DNA of 64,000 nt from assembly GCF_000332495.1 (NCBI RefSeq), contig NZ_AOGW02000006.1:620001-684000 (forward strand). The letters are read 5' to 3'. The DNA is from Leptospira terpstrae serovar Hualin str. LT 11-33 = ATCC 700639. Lineage in GTDB: Bacteria > Spirochaetota > Leptospiria > Leptospirales > Leptospiraceae. The notes beneath the pieces were generated by a model. That model searched no databases. It worked only from the letters and a program-made list of their open reading frames with translations, and was not told where the DNA came from. The number at the start of each line of letters is the position of its first letter. Position 1 is the first letter of the stretch. A program made the position numbers and the translations under genes. Shown piece by piece: positions 1 to 9,122 of this stretch.

Positions 1-535
1 TATACCCTTTGATGTCTTTTCCGCTTAGTTTATAATCAATAAAAACTAAAAGAATAGAGTTGTCTTTTTTTGGATTTCGCCTAAGGAGTAAGTCTTCATA
101 TTTCCCTGAAAAAAATTCAGGAACATGAGTTTCTATTTTATAATCAGACATTTTTGCTAAATTTGAGAGTATCGCGTTGAGAATTATATTGCCAATTTCA
201 CTTAAAGCATCTTTTTCAAATTGCGAAACTTCATTCAAAGCAACATAATCTTTCATCATCATTTTAACAATTTCCAAACTTGCACTTTTGTGAAATAAAA
301 GGAATGCTGATCCTTCACCAATCCCACCAATAAACTTTTGTTCTATGGTGCATACATCTTGGTCTGCAAGATATTCAATGTTTTTAGCCTCTTCCGTGCT
401 AATTAGTTTTAAGCTGGGAACAGTGAGCAAAATTTCATCGGAAATCATTTCGCTCATTAGTTTAGCTGCCCCGCCCAAACTAATATTGAATAGTTCACAC
501 AACGAATCTCGTTCAATTTCAGTTAGAAAATTCAT
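1..535 (-). CDS. CheC-like CheY-phosphatase, C-terminus off window
   Basis: About 178 residues are visible; the gene runs off the left edge. It carries two copies of the CheC active-site pattern (Asp-x3-Glu-x2-Asn): D10/E14/N17 in an N-terminal helix (DSLCELFNIS) and a second copy at about residues 105-112 (DALSEIGN). Each is followed some 20-25 residues later by a proline, as in the CheC/CheX/FliY family, which dephosphorylates CheY-type receivers. The ATG lies 2 nt after the stop of the receiver gene on the same strand, so the two are probably co-translated and this protein may act on that receiver. Two intact motifs favour CheC over CheX. The family is clear; the substrate is inferred. Confidence 0.8.
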   Translation of the reverse strand, partial: MNFLTEIERDSLCELFNISLGGAAKLMSEMISDEILLTVPSLKLISTEEAKNIEYLADQDVCTIEQKFIGGIGEGSAFLLFHKSASLEIVKMMMKDYVALNEVSQFEKDALSEIGNIILNAILSNLAKMSDYKIETHVPEFFSGKYEDLLLRRNPKKDNSILLVFIDYKLSGKDIKGY

Positions 536-537
536 AG

Positions 538-897
538 TTAGTCCAAATGTGGGATAATTTTTTCTGACGTGACTGGTTTTTCTACAAAATCAATTCCGAT
601 CGTCTTTGCTCTATTTTTAATCGCATCTTGAATGTTAGCTGTGATTAATACGATTTTTGCAACTTTGTAGTTGTTTTTGAGGTCTTCTGCTAAATCCAAT
701 CCTGACAACGTTCCTGGCATGTTTTGGTCCAAACTAAAAAAATCGAAGTCTCGATGATCTTTTAAAAGCGACTTAGCATCGTCTGCAGAACTTGCCTCCA
801 GAATCTCCCAATCTGGGTATTTGTCTAAGATTATCTTTCGGATCATTAAACGGGTAACTGTGCTATCATCTACGATCAGCGCTTTTTTTTGTGACAT
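538..897 (-). CDS. Single-domain response regulator (CheY-like)
   Basis: A 119-residue stand-alone receiver. The acidic pair D10/D11, the phospho-acceptor D57 (SLDQNMPG), the switch threonine (LITAN) and the late lysine (VEKP) are all present, so it should be phosphorylatable. There is no output domain, so it must act through protein contacts. It precedes a CheC-like phosphatase by 2 nt, which suggests a chemotaxis-like or stand-alone signalling pair. No kinase is adjacent, so its phosphodonor is unknown. Confidence 0.9.
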   Translation of the reverse strand: MSQKKALIVDDSTVTRLMIRKIILDKYPDWEILEASSADDAKSLLKDHRDFDFFSLDQNMPGTLSGLDLAEDLKNNYKVAKIVLITANIQDAIKNRAKTIGIDFVEKPVTSEKIIPHLD

Positions 898-982
898 ATG
901 TATTGCCTTAATTCCGAACTAGTTTATAAATGAGATTGCACGTAATAATTGACGGAAAAAAAATCTATCTCCCAAAGCAACC

Positions 983-1480
983 ATGCGACTCAAATATTTT
1001 TTATTACTATTTTTATCCCTTTTCAGCTTCTGTAAGTCGAACCAAAAAATCTGCGAGGGGGAAAATTGCAGAAATGGAAAGTTCCAGATCTCTTATGAGA
1101 ATGGAGATCGTTTTGATGGAGAATTTTCTGAAGATATCAAACATGGTGCAGGGATCTACCAATACTCGAATGGTGATATTTTTGAAGGAATTTACCAATT
1201 TGGTTATAAAGAAGGTCCAGGAATCTATCGTTATGGAAACGGAGACAAATTCATTGGCTCTTATTTCAAAGGCAAACGACAAGGTTTTGGAAAGTATATA
1301 TATTCAGATGGTTTGATACTCGAAGGTTATTGGGAAAAAAACCATTTGCAAGGAAATGCAAAGATAATCAATGCTAAAGGGAGTTTGGTGTTAGAGGGAA
1401 TTTGGAAAGACAGTCAGTGGACGGGTATCGCACCAACTCCATCATCAACCAATGCTATCGAAATTTCGAATCCCGAGTGA
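983..1480 (+). CDS. MORN-repeat lipoprotein
   Basis: A 165-residue protein. The N-terminus is a short lysine/arginine n-region, a Leu/Phe-rich core and the lipobox-like LFSFC, so it is probably a lipoprotein. From about residue 36 to 145 there are about five MORN-type repeats of roughly 23 residues (pattern NGD-x-F-x-G-x-Y, then G-x-G-x-Y). MORN repeats in bacterial lipoproteins are a common scaffold with no fixed enzymatic role. The last 36 bp overlap the 3' end of metF on the other strand. The ATG at 983 was chosen because it gives the signal peptide directly. The function is unknown. Confidence 0.8.
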   Translation: MRLKYFLLLFLSLFSFCKSNQKICEGENCRNGKFQISYENGDRFDGEFSEDIKHGAGIYQYSNGDIFEGIYQFGYKEGPGIYRYGNGDKFIGSYFKGKRQGFGKYIYSDGLILEGYWEKNHLQGNAKIINAKGSLVLEGIWKDSQWTGIAPTPSSTNAIEISNPE

Positions 1481-2332
1481 TTCATAGATTTTTCGTGTCG
1501 CCTTAGACTTGTTAAGCGTATACATATGGATGCCAGCAATTTTATGATCAAGTAGATCTCTGACTTGTTCTGTTGCCCAGTGGATTCCAACATTTTCTGC
1601 ATAGGCATCATCTTCTGCTCGAGAAAGAGACTTTAAAAGTTTCGCCGGGAAATTGGTTCCTAACGAAAGTTCGGCCATTCTTGCCATTCCCTTTCTTGAA
1701 GTAATTGGCATAATACCAGCAATGATAGGAACTTTGATTCCTGCAATTTCACATCTTTCTACAAAATCATAAAAATCATTATTGTTAAAGAAGAGTTGCG
1801 TACAAATGTAATCGGCACCTTGGTCAACCTTCCATTTTAGATTTTCAATTTCTTTTAAGCGGTTGGGTGTTGAAGGATGTCCTTCAGGAAAACCGGCAAC
1901 TCCAATCCCCATTTGTGGAAATTCTTTTTTGATAAATCCAACTAATTCACCTGCAAATTCGAAACCGTTTTCCGTTTTTTGAAATTCAGTTTGTCCTTTG
2001 GGAGGATCACCACGTAGAGCCATGATATTATGGATTCCACTCTTTTCGTACCGTTTCAAGATCTCTCGGATTTCTTCCCTTGTGGAACCAACGCAAGTAA
2101 GATGACTAACAATTGTTAATCCTGTTTGCTCTTGAAGTTTTACAACCAGATCGTGTGTGAGATCTCTTGTAGATCCCCCAGCCCCAAAGGTGACACTTAC
2201 ATAAGCTGGGTTCATTTGTGACAATTCTTGGATGTTTCGGAACAAATCCTCAGAGGCTTCCGCATTTTTTGGAGGAAAAAATTCGAAACTGATGGTTGTT
2301 TGTTTTTTACCGAGTATCTGAGAAATGTGCAT
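1445..2332 (-). CDS. metF: 5,10-methylenetetrahydrofolate reductase
   Basis: At 295 residues it is the usual length for bacterial MetF. It has the N-terminal FEFFPPK motif (residues 16-22), the conserved TFGAGGSTRD segment and the CTQLFFNN segment of the TIM barrel that binds FAD. It reduces methylene-THF to methyl-THF for methionine synthesis, in the cytoplasm. It starts 12 nt downstream of an SDR gene and may be co-transcribed with it. Its C-terminal coding end overlaps the MORN gene by 36 bp in convergent orientation. No riboswitch is visible in the short upstream gap. Confidence 0.96.
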   Translation of the reverse strand: MHISQILGKKQTTISFEFFPPKNAEASEDLFRNIQELSQMNPAYVSVTFGAGGSTRDLTHDLVVKLQEQTGLTIVSHLTCVGSTREEIREILKRYEKSGIHNIMALRGDPPKGQTEFQKTENGFEFAGELVGFIKKEFPQMGIGVAGFPEGHPSTPNRLKEIENLKWKVDQGADYICTQLFFNNNDFYDFVERCEIAGIKVPIIAGIMPITSRKGMARMAELSLGTNFPAKLLKSLSRAEDDAYAENVGIHWATEQVRDLLDHKIAGIHMYTLNKSKATRKIYESLGIRNFDSIG

Positions 2333-2344
2333 AAAACCTATCCT

Positions 2345-3160
2345 CTAAACAGGAATATTTTTCTCAAGCCCCTTGTTAGCCACAAGCCAACCTTTTGATG
2401 CTTTTGTTTTCACAGCCAACCAAAGTGCAAATTTTGGAAATAAGGCCGGTAGGATGACAATGGAAGCTCGTAGGTACGATGGAACTAAAACTTCACCTGG
2501 ATTCTTTTTAATGGCGTAAATTATGGCATCCGCCACCTGCGAGGGCTCAATCACGGGAGTAAAAATAGACGGTTTGACTCCATGTATCATTCTGGTATTG
2601 ACCATAGTTGGACAAATCCAGCTAACACCAATTTGAGTATCATAGAGTTCCATTTTAAGTGCTTGAGAAAAACCAACCATAGCATGTTTAGTTGCAGAAT
2701 AGGTTACAGTTCCTTCCGTTCCAAATTTACCTGCAATACTAGCTAAATTGATGATAGTTGCTTCTTTTTGTTCTTTGAGTAAGGGAAGTGCTAGATACAC
2801 CAATTTCATAGGTCCAGCGACATTAATTTGGATGGCTTTGTTCCAAACGGAAAAATTCTTTCCATCATAAGCACCACTCGGGGCGATTCCTGCATTGTTA
2901 ATTATAATTTGGAATATTAGATTTTTCTTTTTGATTTGTTTGAATAGTGATTCAATGTCTGTCTCTTTAGAAAGGTCGCAAGCAAAGCCGTAAAACTTCC
3001 TTCCTAACGATTCTACTTTGGTTTGAATTTCTTTTAATAAGGGTAATTTAATATCAACACCTATGATATCGTTTCCTTCTTTAGCTAATCGTTCTGCTGT
3101 TAAAGCTCCGATTCCCATACCACAACCAGTGATTAATATTGTATTTCCCGATAGTTTCAT
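2345..3160 (-). CDS. Short-chain dehydrogenase/reductase
   Basis: A classical SDR of 271 residues. It has a glycine-rich nucleotide motif (TGCGMGIG, about residues 11-18), the NNAG motif near residue 89 and the catalytic YSATK (Tyr-x3-Lys) near residue 155. The aspartate in the VDIKLP segment after beta-2 suggests NAD rather than NADP, as inference. The C-terminus has a hydrophobic stretch (about residues 225-250) resembling SDRs that sit on membranes and act on lipids. The substrate is unknown. It precedes metF on the same strand and diverges from birA. Confidence 0.88.
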   Translation of the reverse strand: MKLSGNTILITGCGMGIGALTAERLAKEGNDIIGVDIKLPLLKEIQTKVESLGRKFYGFACDLSKETDIESLFKQIKKKNLIFQIIINNAGIAPSGAYDGKNFSVWNKAIQINVAGPMKLVYLALPLLKEQKEATIINLASIAGKFGTEGTVTYSATKHAMVGFSQALKMELYDTQIGVSWICPTMVNTRMIHGVKPSIFTPVIEPSQVADAIIYAIKKNPGEVLVPSYLRASIVILPALFPKFALWLAVKTKASKGWLVANKGLEKNIPV

Positions 3161-3219
3161 ACCTTAAACTTAATACATTTTTTACTTTCGTCAATCCGAA
3201 TCGGATGAGAAATAGACGC

Positions 3220-3975
3220 ATGGAATATAGATTGTTAAAATTAGAACTGGGTCATAGACTTTCTACTGTTGAGTCTACAAATGAATGGATTCGGGATGGA
3301 AAAATTCCTTTTGGGTCATGGGTGATTGCCGATGAACAAACTGCCGGAAAAGGTCGCGGACAAAATGTTTGGCAATCGTTAGGCGAAGATCCACTGATTT
3401 TTTCTGGAAAAATCAGATTATCGGCTGCCGAAATTTCTCTTCCGTTATTATCCATTTTCGTTTCTTCTGCAGTTTTAAAATCGATCTTTCATTTCTTTCC
3501 GGAGCGAGAAATTGATACAACCGTAAAGTGGCCTAATGATATCTATCGGAAAGATAAAAAAGTAGGAGGAATATTAGTTCAGTCTGAATTTACTAGCGGA
3601 GTTTTTGATGTGGTGATCGGAATTGGTCTAAATTTTTTTGGTAACTACATTCCAGATCCGTTAAAAGACAAGGCTGCTTTTTTATGTGATGTAGCATTGG
3701 AAGAAGGAGTTTTAGAACGGTTTGTGAACCAACTCGTTGTAGACTTAAACCAATCTGTGATTTCCCTATTAGACCAAGGGCAAGTCCTTAAAGATTTAGT
3801 TTGGATTGAGGACCATTCCTTATTAAAACACAAAGTGATAGAAACAGAATGGCAATCCAGAATGGTACGAGGACGTGTTTTGGGAATTGATGAATTAGGA
3901 TTCCTTCTCATTATGACCGAAACCGGCGAAAAGATTGAGCTCATGGACACTTCACCAAAATTTCGGATTATATAA
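3220..3975 (+). CDS. birA: Biotin--[acetyl-CoA-carboxylase] ligase
   Basis: A 251-residue protein from this start. It has the biotin ligase core: the STNEW segment near the N-terminus, GRGQNVW (equivalent of the GRGR-x-W adenylate loop), KWPNDIY and KVGGIL. It transfers biotin to the carrier lysine of acyl-CoA carboxylases. It has no N-terminal DNA-binding domain, so it is a group I ligase with no repressor role expected. ATGs at 3205 and 3220 are both possible and neither has a strong ribosome-binding site. The frame extends to 3139 but that start would overlap the divergent SDR. The stop abuts the coaX ATG directly. Confidence 0.93.
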   Translation: MEYRLLKLELGHRLSTVESTNEWIRDGKIPFGSWVIADEQTAGKGRGQNVWQSLGEDPLIFSGKIRLSAAEISLPLLSIFVSSAVLKSIFHFFPEREIDTTVKWPNDIYRKDKKVGGILVQSEFTSGVFDVVIGIGLNFFGNYIPDPLKDKAAFLCDVALEEGVLERFVNQLVVDLNQSVISLLDQGQVLKDLVWIEDHSLLKHKVIETEWQSRMVRGRVLGIDELGFLLIMTETGEKIELMDTSPKFRII

Positions 3976-4767
3976 ATGTCAGAATCACCATTATTATTAG
4001 TTATCGATGTGGGAAATACAAACACCGTATTTGGTGTGTTTCGTGAAGGGGAGGATACTCCTGACTTTCACAAACGAACAGTAACAAGAAGAGACAGAAC
4101 CTCTGACGAACTTGGCCTTTTTTTGAAAGGATTTTTGACTCAAGAAAATGTAAAAGCCGATCGAGTAAAGACTGCCATCTATTCTAGTGTTGTTCCTTCT
4201 TTAAATCCAATCGTAGAGCGTATGTTAGAAGATTGGTTTAATGTAAATCCACTTCGTGTTCATTACCAAATGAAACTCAATTTTGGTATTAGTTACCCTC
4301 GTCCATTTGAAATAGGAGCCGATCGATTGGTGAATGCAGCTTACTGTGCAAAAACTTATCCTGGAAAAAAGGCAATACTTGTGGATTTGGGAACTGCAAC
4401 TACATTCTGCGTGATCAATGAAAAACCTGAATATGTAGGTGGTGTGATTGCACCCGGTCTAAAAATTTCCATGGATGCTCTAACTCGTAATACAGCCCAA
4501 CTACCGCCGATAGTATTTGGATCGCCAAAGCGCGTATTAGGTGAGTCAACTGTCGAATCCATCCAGGCAGGATTTTTCTTTGGTTGGATAGGTTTGCTCA
4601 AAGAAATTGTAAGGGCCATCAAAGAAGAACACCCAGGTGATTATGTGGTAGTTGGAACGGGTGGACTTGTCACGACCATCCATGCATCGCATAACCAGGT
4701 GTTTGATGAAATTGATCCCATGATGACTTTGAAGGGATTAAAAATTTTAGCGGATTTAAATTCCTAA
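3976..4767 (+). CDS. coaX: Type III pantothenate kinase
   Basis: A 263-residue ASKHA-fold kinase that phosphorylates pantothenate in the first step of CoA synthesis. Visible motifs are the N-terminal phosphate loop DVGNTN (residues 11-16), GADRLVN near residue 114 and DLGTATTF near residue 136, as in CoaX and not CoaA or PanK II. The start codon follows the birA stop with no gap, so the two are translationally coupled. The birA-coaX neighbourhood is a common cofactor pair in bacteria. The 3' end overlaps the SGNH gene by 12 bp. Confidence 0.96.
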   Translation: MSESPLLLVIDVGNTNTVFGVFREGEDTPDFHKRTVTRRDRTSDELGLFLKGFLTQENVKADRVKTAIYSSVVPSLNPIVERMLEDWFNVNPLRVHYQMKLNFGISYPRPFEIGADRLVNAAYCAKTYPGKKAILVDLGTATTFCVINEKPEYVGGVIAPGLKISMDALTRNTAQLPPIVFGSPKRVLGESTVESIQAGFFFGWIGLLKEIVRAIKEEHPGDYVVVGTGGLVTTIHASHNQVFDEIDPMMTLKGLKILADLNS

Positions 4768-5406
4768 TATTTTTTTCCGATATGCCTCACCCATAAGTTC
4801 ATAGCCTATCTGGTTGGGGTGTATGGGGTCGGATAGGGGATACAAAGGAACACCAGTAGGATTTAATTCAAATATTGATTCAATTTCCACATAATCGATA
4901 TTTGGTTTATTCTCTTTCAGTAGTCGGATGGTTTGGTTATTGGCTTTTATAGTTTCTTTTATGGAAGCCATATTGGTCAAAGGGATTGTTGTGAGTAGCA
5001 CCTTTGATACTTGTGAAGATTCTAAAAAAGAAATAAGTTCTCGCGTTCTAGATTCAAAACCAATCGTTCCATAAACCATTGCATCATTGGTACCAAGTTC
5101 CAAGATCCATAGATCAGTTGGAATTGCATTCAATCGATCTTTATTTTGTAACCAGTCTTCCGTTGTGAAACCTGCAATGGAAAGGTCAGTGACTTTAAAT
5201 TCGGCTGGTAGTTTTGATTTGAGTCCAAATCCATCGGACCATTGTCCCAAAGAATCTCCTACAATTGTGATCTGACGGTTCACTGAAATTTCTCCTAATA
5301 ACGATAGATATTGGTTATTTGTTTTGTCTGAATGGTAACACCCAGTTGTTAAAAAAAAACAAACCAATGGAACTAAGTAAGTTGAAAAGGGAAACAGGAC
5401 GTTCAT
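4756..5406 (-). CDS. SGNH/GDSL-type esterase lipoprotein
   Basis: A 216-residue protein with a signal peptide ending in a lipobox (LTTGC, Cys23). The mature part has the SGNH blocks: GDS at residues 50-52 with the nucleophile Ser, ELGTND (block III Asn) and DPIHPN near the C-terminus giving the Asp/His pair. It should be a lipoprotein hydrolase of esters or acyl groups at the cell envelope; the TAP/ArgE-like subgroup includes lysophospholipases and acylthioesterases. The start overlaps the end of the upstream membrane glycosyltransferase by 4 bp, so they form one operon. Confidence 0.85.
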   Translation of the reverse strand: MNVLFPFSTYLVPLVCFFLTTGCYHSDKTNNQYLSLLGEISVNRQITIVGDSLGQWSDGFGLKSKLPAEFKVTDLSIAGFTTEDWLQNKDRLNAIPTDLWILELGTNDAMVYGTIGFESRTRELISFLESSQVSKVLLTTIPLTNMASIKETIKANNQTIRLLKENKPNIDYVEIESIFELNPTGVPLYPLSDPIHPNQIGYELMGEAYRKKILGI

Positions 5407-6839
5407 TTTTTTGTATAAACAATAGTTTTATAGTGTAACCAATGTTTGCCTGAAACAGGAATTTCCCATTCTTCTCTTTTCCAAGATGATTTTTTTAAAT
5501 AATCTTGGATCACATGATTCATTAATTGGTCATCATAGAAAACAAAACTGTCTCGTGATTTGATAGTTTGGATGTAAGCTTCTGAAGGAATGTCTAACTC
5601 TCCTGGAATAAATTCCAAAATATTCAGATCGGGTCGTTTTTTTCGTAAATCGAAATAGGGATCGGGTAAGGCCTGCAAATACACTGACTTAGAATTTGCC
5701 AAACTCATTTCTAAATGTTGAAAATGCGATTCTAGAATTTTTTTAGAATCAATTTGAAACCAGTGGATGTGATTTGTATATAGTAGGGCAAAAAGAGATA
5801 ACAATATTCCTGAATATGCTAATTTCGAACCTAATTGTGTATAATCGCATAACAAAGCCATTCCAAATGCTAAAGGGAAAAGGATATGGAAAACATACCA
5901 TCCTTCAGAAGAAGTATATAAAGCGATTCCAATGGATAAAATCCAAATCCAAAACAAAATCCATTTTTGATCTAGTTTCCCAAACTGTTTGAAGAGTCGA
6001 AAGGAAATAAAAGCTAAAGAAACGAGCTCAGTTAGGATGATTAACAATCTTAATTTTGGAAATCCAAATCCAAAGGAAAATACTTTCACTTTGTCTATCA
6101 GTGTGAAGGACTCGAGTAAGTTCCTTTTACGAGTGAGTTGTGCTCCGAATTGGATTTCAAACCAATCCCAATGGGGATGGATGTAATACAACCAACCTAA
6201 AATGGGAAGGATTCCTCCGAGAAAAAACCAAGGAAGGGACTTTAATCCAAAATTTCTCCAGACCAAAAACAATGTGACAAGTCCAAAAGAAGCACCAATG
6301 GGATGAGATAAGAAAGAAAATGAGAGTGTAACACCTGCTAAAAAAACATACCATTGTTTGGATTTATCTTTGTTAGTAGCAAACTGTAAACTAATGATAA
6401 AGAAAAAAGCGGTGAGACCTTCCATCCTGGCAGCTGTTCCAAAACGAAACAAAAGCGGCTCCCATAAGATACTTGCCAATGCAATTTGGCAGGCAAATTC
6501 GGAAAAAGTTTTTCTTTTCAATAAACAGTAAAAACCAACTGCTGCTGCATAAACTATTACAACATTCGCAATGCGAACCGTTGTGAGTGTGTCAGGAAAA
6601 AAAGATAATGAAAGGCCGGAGAAAAGTAAATACAGAGGCGGCATCCAAAGCGTTTTGAATTCCATACCGGGGATGAGACCATTTAAAACTTCTGTTTGTA
6701 AATGGCCTTTTGTTGCAAAAGACAAAGCAGGTGAGAAAAATAAAACTTCATCTGGCCAGACAACAGGGAAAACTTCCAAATTGATCCAAACCTGGAAGAA
6801 AAACAGTGCTGAGAGAATGAAAAACGAGGCGTAAGCCAC
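5403..6839 (-). CDS. Membrane glycosyltransferase, PMT/ArnT (GT39/GT83) type
   Basis: A polytopic protein of about 478 residues with 10 or more hydrophobic segments and a soluble C-terminal tail. After TM1 comes the acidic WPDE motif, matching the Asp-Glu pair in the first extracytoplasmic loop of GT-C enzymes that use polyprenyl-phosphate sugars. It probably glycosylates lipid or protein outside the inner membrane. I chose GTG at 6839, 7 nt past the STAS gene's stop. An ATG at 6920 would start 74 nt inside the STAS gene, and in-frame TTGs at 6896 and 6887 are intermediate options, so the start is uncertain. It is followed by the SGNH lipoprotein with a 4 bp overlap. Confidence 0.8.
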   Translation of the reverse strand: MAYASFFILSALFFFQVWINLEVFPVVWPDEVLFFSPALSFATKGHLQTEVLNGLIPGMEFKTLWMPPLYLLFSGLSLSFFPDTLTTVRIANVVIVYAAAVGFYCLLKRKTFSEFACQIALASILWEPLLFRFGTAARMEGLTAFFFIISLQFATNKDKSKQWYVFLAGVTLSFSFLSHPIGASFGLVTLFLVWRNFGLKSLPWFFLGGILPILGWLYYIHPHWDWFEIQFGAQLTRKRNLLESFTLIDKVKVFSFGFGFPKLRLLIILTELVSLAFISFRLFKQFGKLDQKWILFWIWILSIGIALYTSSEGWYVFHILFPLAFGMALLCDYTQLGSKLAYSGILLSLFALLYTNHIHWFQIDSKKILESHFQHLEMSLANSKSVYLQALPDPYFDLRKKRPDLNILEFIPGELDIPSEAYIQTIKSRDSFVFYDDQLMNHVIQDYLKKSSWKREEWEIPVSGKHWLHYKTIVYTKK

Positions 6840-6846
6840 GTGATTT

Positions 6847-7185
6847 TTATTTGGAGAGGGAATTAACGGCTTCTTGTTCCGTCTCAAAGACTTCAAACAA
6901 GTCCAAAAGTTCCACAACATCGAACACCTTTTTGACTGGAGGTGTGATACAGCAAAGTTTCAACTTTCTACCTTGTTTGTCCAATTCCCGAACCATTCCA
7001 ACAAAGATGCGGATTCCAGAGGAAGAGATGTAAGAGATAAGCTCAAGGTTGATGATAATGTCGCCCTCGCCGTTTTGCACGTCGTCGGCCAATTTGGCCT
7101 CCACTTCATCCGAATGGGTAATGTCCAAACGACCGTTAAGGTGAACGAGTGTGTGCTTTCCGATTTTTTTGGTCTTAATTTCCAA
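6847..7185 (-). CDS. STAS-domain anti-sigma factor antagonist
   Basis: A 112-residue single STAS domain of SpoIIAA/RsbV type. The phospho-acceptor loop is ISYISSSGIR at residues 50-59. By position Ser55 corresponds to the serine phosphorylated by the partner kinase; the Asp normally just before it is replaced by Ser54. In known partner switches such a protein binds an anti-sigma kinase when unphosphorylated and is reset by a SpoIIE/RsbU-type phosphatase. No kinase is adjacent, but two active SpoIIE phosphatases are encoded elsewhere in this window. Pairing with them is only inference. Confidence 0.92.
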   Translation of the reverse strand: MEIKTKKIGKHTLVHLNGRLDITHSDEVEAKLADDVQNGEGDIIINLELISYISSSGIRIFVGMVRELDKQGRKLKLCCITPPVKKVFDVVELLDLFEVFETEQEAVNSLSK

Positions 7186-7240
7186 AGCGAGCCTACTTGG
7201 AGACTAGAATCTCTGAAAACACCAAAGGTTCAAGAAATTT

Positions 7241-7858
7241 TTAGGCTGCTTGGTTTTTGTTTCGATTAAAAAGTCGCGGATCTGTTCGTTCTTCGACCGG
7301 AATGTGCAATAATATTCTTTGCTTGGTAGAACGAGTGGATCTATGTCCCAAAAACTCTTGGATTTCCCAAACAGGAAAACCTTTTTTGAAAAGATCCAAT
7401 GCAATCACATCACGTAGAAATGGGATATGGATTTCTTTTGAGATTAGGTTACTCGCGTTCTTAAGAATTTTTTGAATGGTTCTTGTCCTTAATTTTCCAT
7501 AACGACCTGGAAATAGATAATCAGTGGGTGCGAACTCAGACGAATAACGATAGAGTTCTAAAGCTAAGTTAGGTTCAATGAAGATCTTTCTTCTACGCAA
7601 ACGACCACCGTTCTTTAATTTGAAAAGGCTTCTTTCGGGATTGAAGTCCGAGATTTTGAGATGGATAATTTCTGGCAGCGACAGGCCAGTACATACCAAA
7701 AACTTAATAATTAAGTAGTGTAAGTAGTTCCTATCGCGGAGTCGGAACAATAGAGTTCGAACTTCGGATTGGTCTATCAAACGATTGTCAAGTGTCATGA
7801 CATCGACTGTCAAAACTTGTGGGAGTAGGGCCGGTAATTTCAAATCATTATTTAGCAT
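7241..7858 (-). CDS. Degenerate tyrosine-recombinase-like protein
   Basis: A 205-residue protein with the catalytic-domain layout of XerC/D-type recombinases but altered catalytic positions. The box I motif usually reading TGLR is TGLS (Ser60). Before the retained Arg149 (FLRD) the usual His is Pro146. LGH is kept at 170-172, but the position of the nucleophilic Tyr, nine residues on, is Arg181. There is no N-terminal SAM-like core-binding domain of normal length. The ATG at 7858 is preceded by a GCGAGA ribosome-binding site; an upstream ATG at 7906 would add 16 residues. No attachment sites or mobile genes flank it. It is probably a domesticated, non-cutting DNA-binding protein, which is inference. 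Confidence 0.75.
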   Translation of the reverse strand: MLNNDLKLPALLPQVLTVDVMTLDNRLIDQSEVRTLLFRLRDRNYLHYLIIKFLVCTGLSLPEIIHLKISDFNPERSLFKLKNGGRLRRRKIFIEPNLALELYRYSSEFAPTDYLFPGRYGKLRTRTIQKILKNASNLISKEIHIPFLRDVIALDLFKKGFPVWEIQEFLGHRSTRSTKQRILLHIPVEERTDPRLFNRNKNQAA

Positions 7859-8050
7859 AAATTTTTCTCGCAGGAATGTAACAGTTATAACAATCCATGC
7901 AATCAAATTGTCACCAAACCTCGGTTTTGGATCAAATTCCTAGAGAAATATATTTACTTGTTCATGTTTTTGCACCTTCCTATTTTCTGCTTGATTCATA
8001 TTCTAAAAACGATCCTATCTTTGGGAGAAACGATAAAGGACAGACACTCA

Positions 8051-9121
8051 ATGGACTCTTTGGAACTGAAAACGAATGACCCGGAACTACAACTCACGAA
8101 GGAAGATTTACAAAAAGTTGAGGAACTAACCGGACAAATTAAACTCAACAACCCGAATGATGTTGTCTCTTATGGTGCCTCTGCACAAGCCAAGGTATCC
8201 GAATTTGCTGATAAAGTTCTTTCTGAGATCAAAACAAAAGATTCGGGATATGCTGGTGAACTCTTAAATAACCTTCTTTTCAAAATCAAAGATTTGAATC
8301 TGGATAGTTTTGCAGGTGAAGGGAGCGGTTTATCAAAAATTCCGCTGATCGGAGGTCTTTTTGACGCTTCGCGAAAATTCTTAGCCAAATTTGAAGACTT
8401 ACAATCTCAAATTGAAAAGATCGTGGAAGAATTGCATACAGCACGGACCAATCTCACAAAAGACATAACATTATTACAGGCGTTATATGAGAAAAACTTG
8501 GAATATTTTAAGGAAATCCAAGTGTACATCGCTGCAGGTGATAAAAAAGTTCAAGATTTAAGAGACAAAATCCTACCAGAAATGTTGGCAAAAGCGAAGG
8601 CCCAAGGGGATACTTTGGCTTCTCAACAATACCAGGATATGGTACAAATGGTGGATCGATTTGAGAAAAAAATTCATGATCTCAAACTCACTCGAATTTT
8701 ATCCTTACAGACAGGACCACAAATCCGTCTGATCCAAAATGGAAACCAAGTCCTCGTAGAAAAAATTCAAAGTTCCATTCTAAACACAATTCCACTTTGG
8801 AAAAATCAAATCGTCATCGCATTGGGTTTGTTACGCCAAAGAAAGGCATTGGAAGCTCAAAAACAAGTTTCTAAAACCACCAATGATCTAATCCAAAAAA
8901 ATGCGGAAATGTTAAAAACAGGTACAGTGGAAATTGCAAGGGAATCCGAAAAAGGAATCATTGAAATTGAAACTTTAAAAACAGTAAACCAACAGTTGAT
9001 AGAAACTATCACGGAAACTTTAAAAATCCAAGAAGATGGTCGTCAAAAACGAAAATCCGCAGAACAAGAAATGATAAAAATCGAATCAGAAATCAAACAA
9101 AAACTATTGGAATCAAAATAG
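8051..9121 (+). CDS. TelA-family (toxic anion resistance) protein
   Basis: A 356-residue, mostly helical cytoplasmic protein with long charged amphipathic helices. It matches the TelA layout: acidic N-terminus, a short glycine-rich segment around residues 95-105 (SGLSKIPLIGG), then repeated helices with conserved QTGPQIRLIQ and NQxLI-type segments. The family was named for tellurite resistance, but its biochemical role is not established. In Bacillus telA lies next to xpaC, and here the next gene, 1 nt away, encodes an XpaC-like domain. The start at 8051 has AAAGGA 10 nt upstream; the frame opens further upstream at 7958 without family-like sequence. Confidence 0.88.
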   Translation: MDSLELKTNDPELQLTKEDLQKVEELTGQIKLNNPNDVVSYGASAQAKVSEFADKVLSEIKTKDSGYAGELLNNLLFKIKDLNLDSFAGEGSGLSKIPLIGGLFDASRKFLAKFEDLQSQIEKIVEELHTARTNLTKDITLLQALYEKNLEYFKEIQVYIAAGDKKVQDLRDKILPEMLAKAKAQGDTLASQQYQDMVQMVDRFEKKIHDLKLTRILSLQTGPQIRLIQNGNQVLVEKIQSSILNTIPLWKNQIVIALGLLRQRKALEAQKQVSKTTNDLIQKNAEMLKTGTVEIARESEKGIIEIETLKTVNQQLIETITETLKIQEDGRQKRKSAEQEMIKIESEIKQKLLESK

Positions 9122-9122
9122 A

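Noticed and set aside
930..1316. 128-residue open frame overlapping the MORN gene
   Set aside because: Different frame; the MORN repeats and signal peptide are in the other frame.
3139..3219. Longer birA starting at 3139
   Set aside because: It would overlap the divergent SDR start and adds residues unlike biotin ligases.
7241..7906. Mobile element or integron marked by the recombinase-like gene
   Set aside because: No direct or inverted repeats, no cassette genes, no tRNA; catalytic residues are missing.
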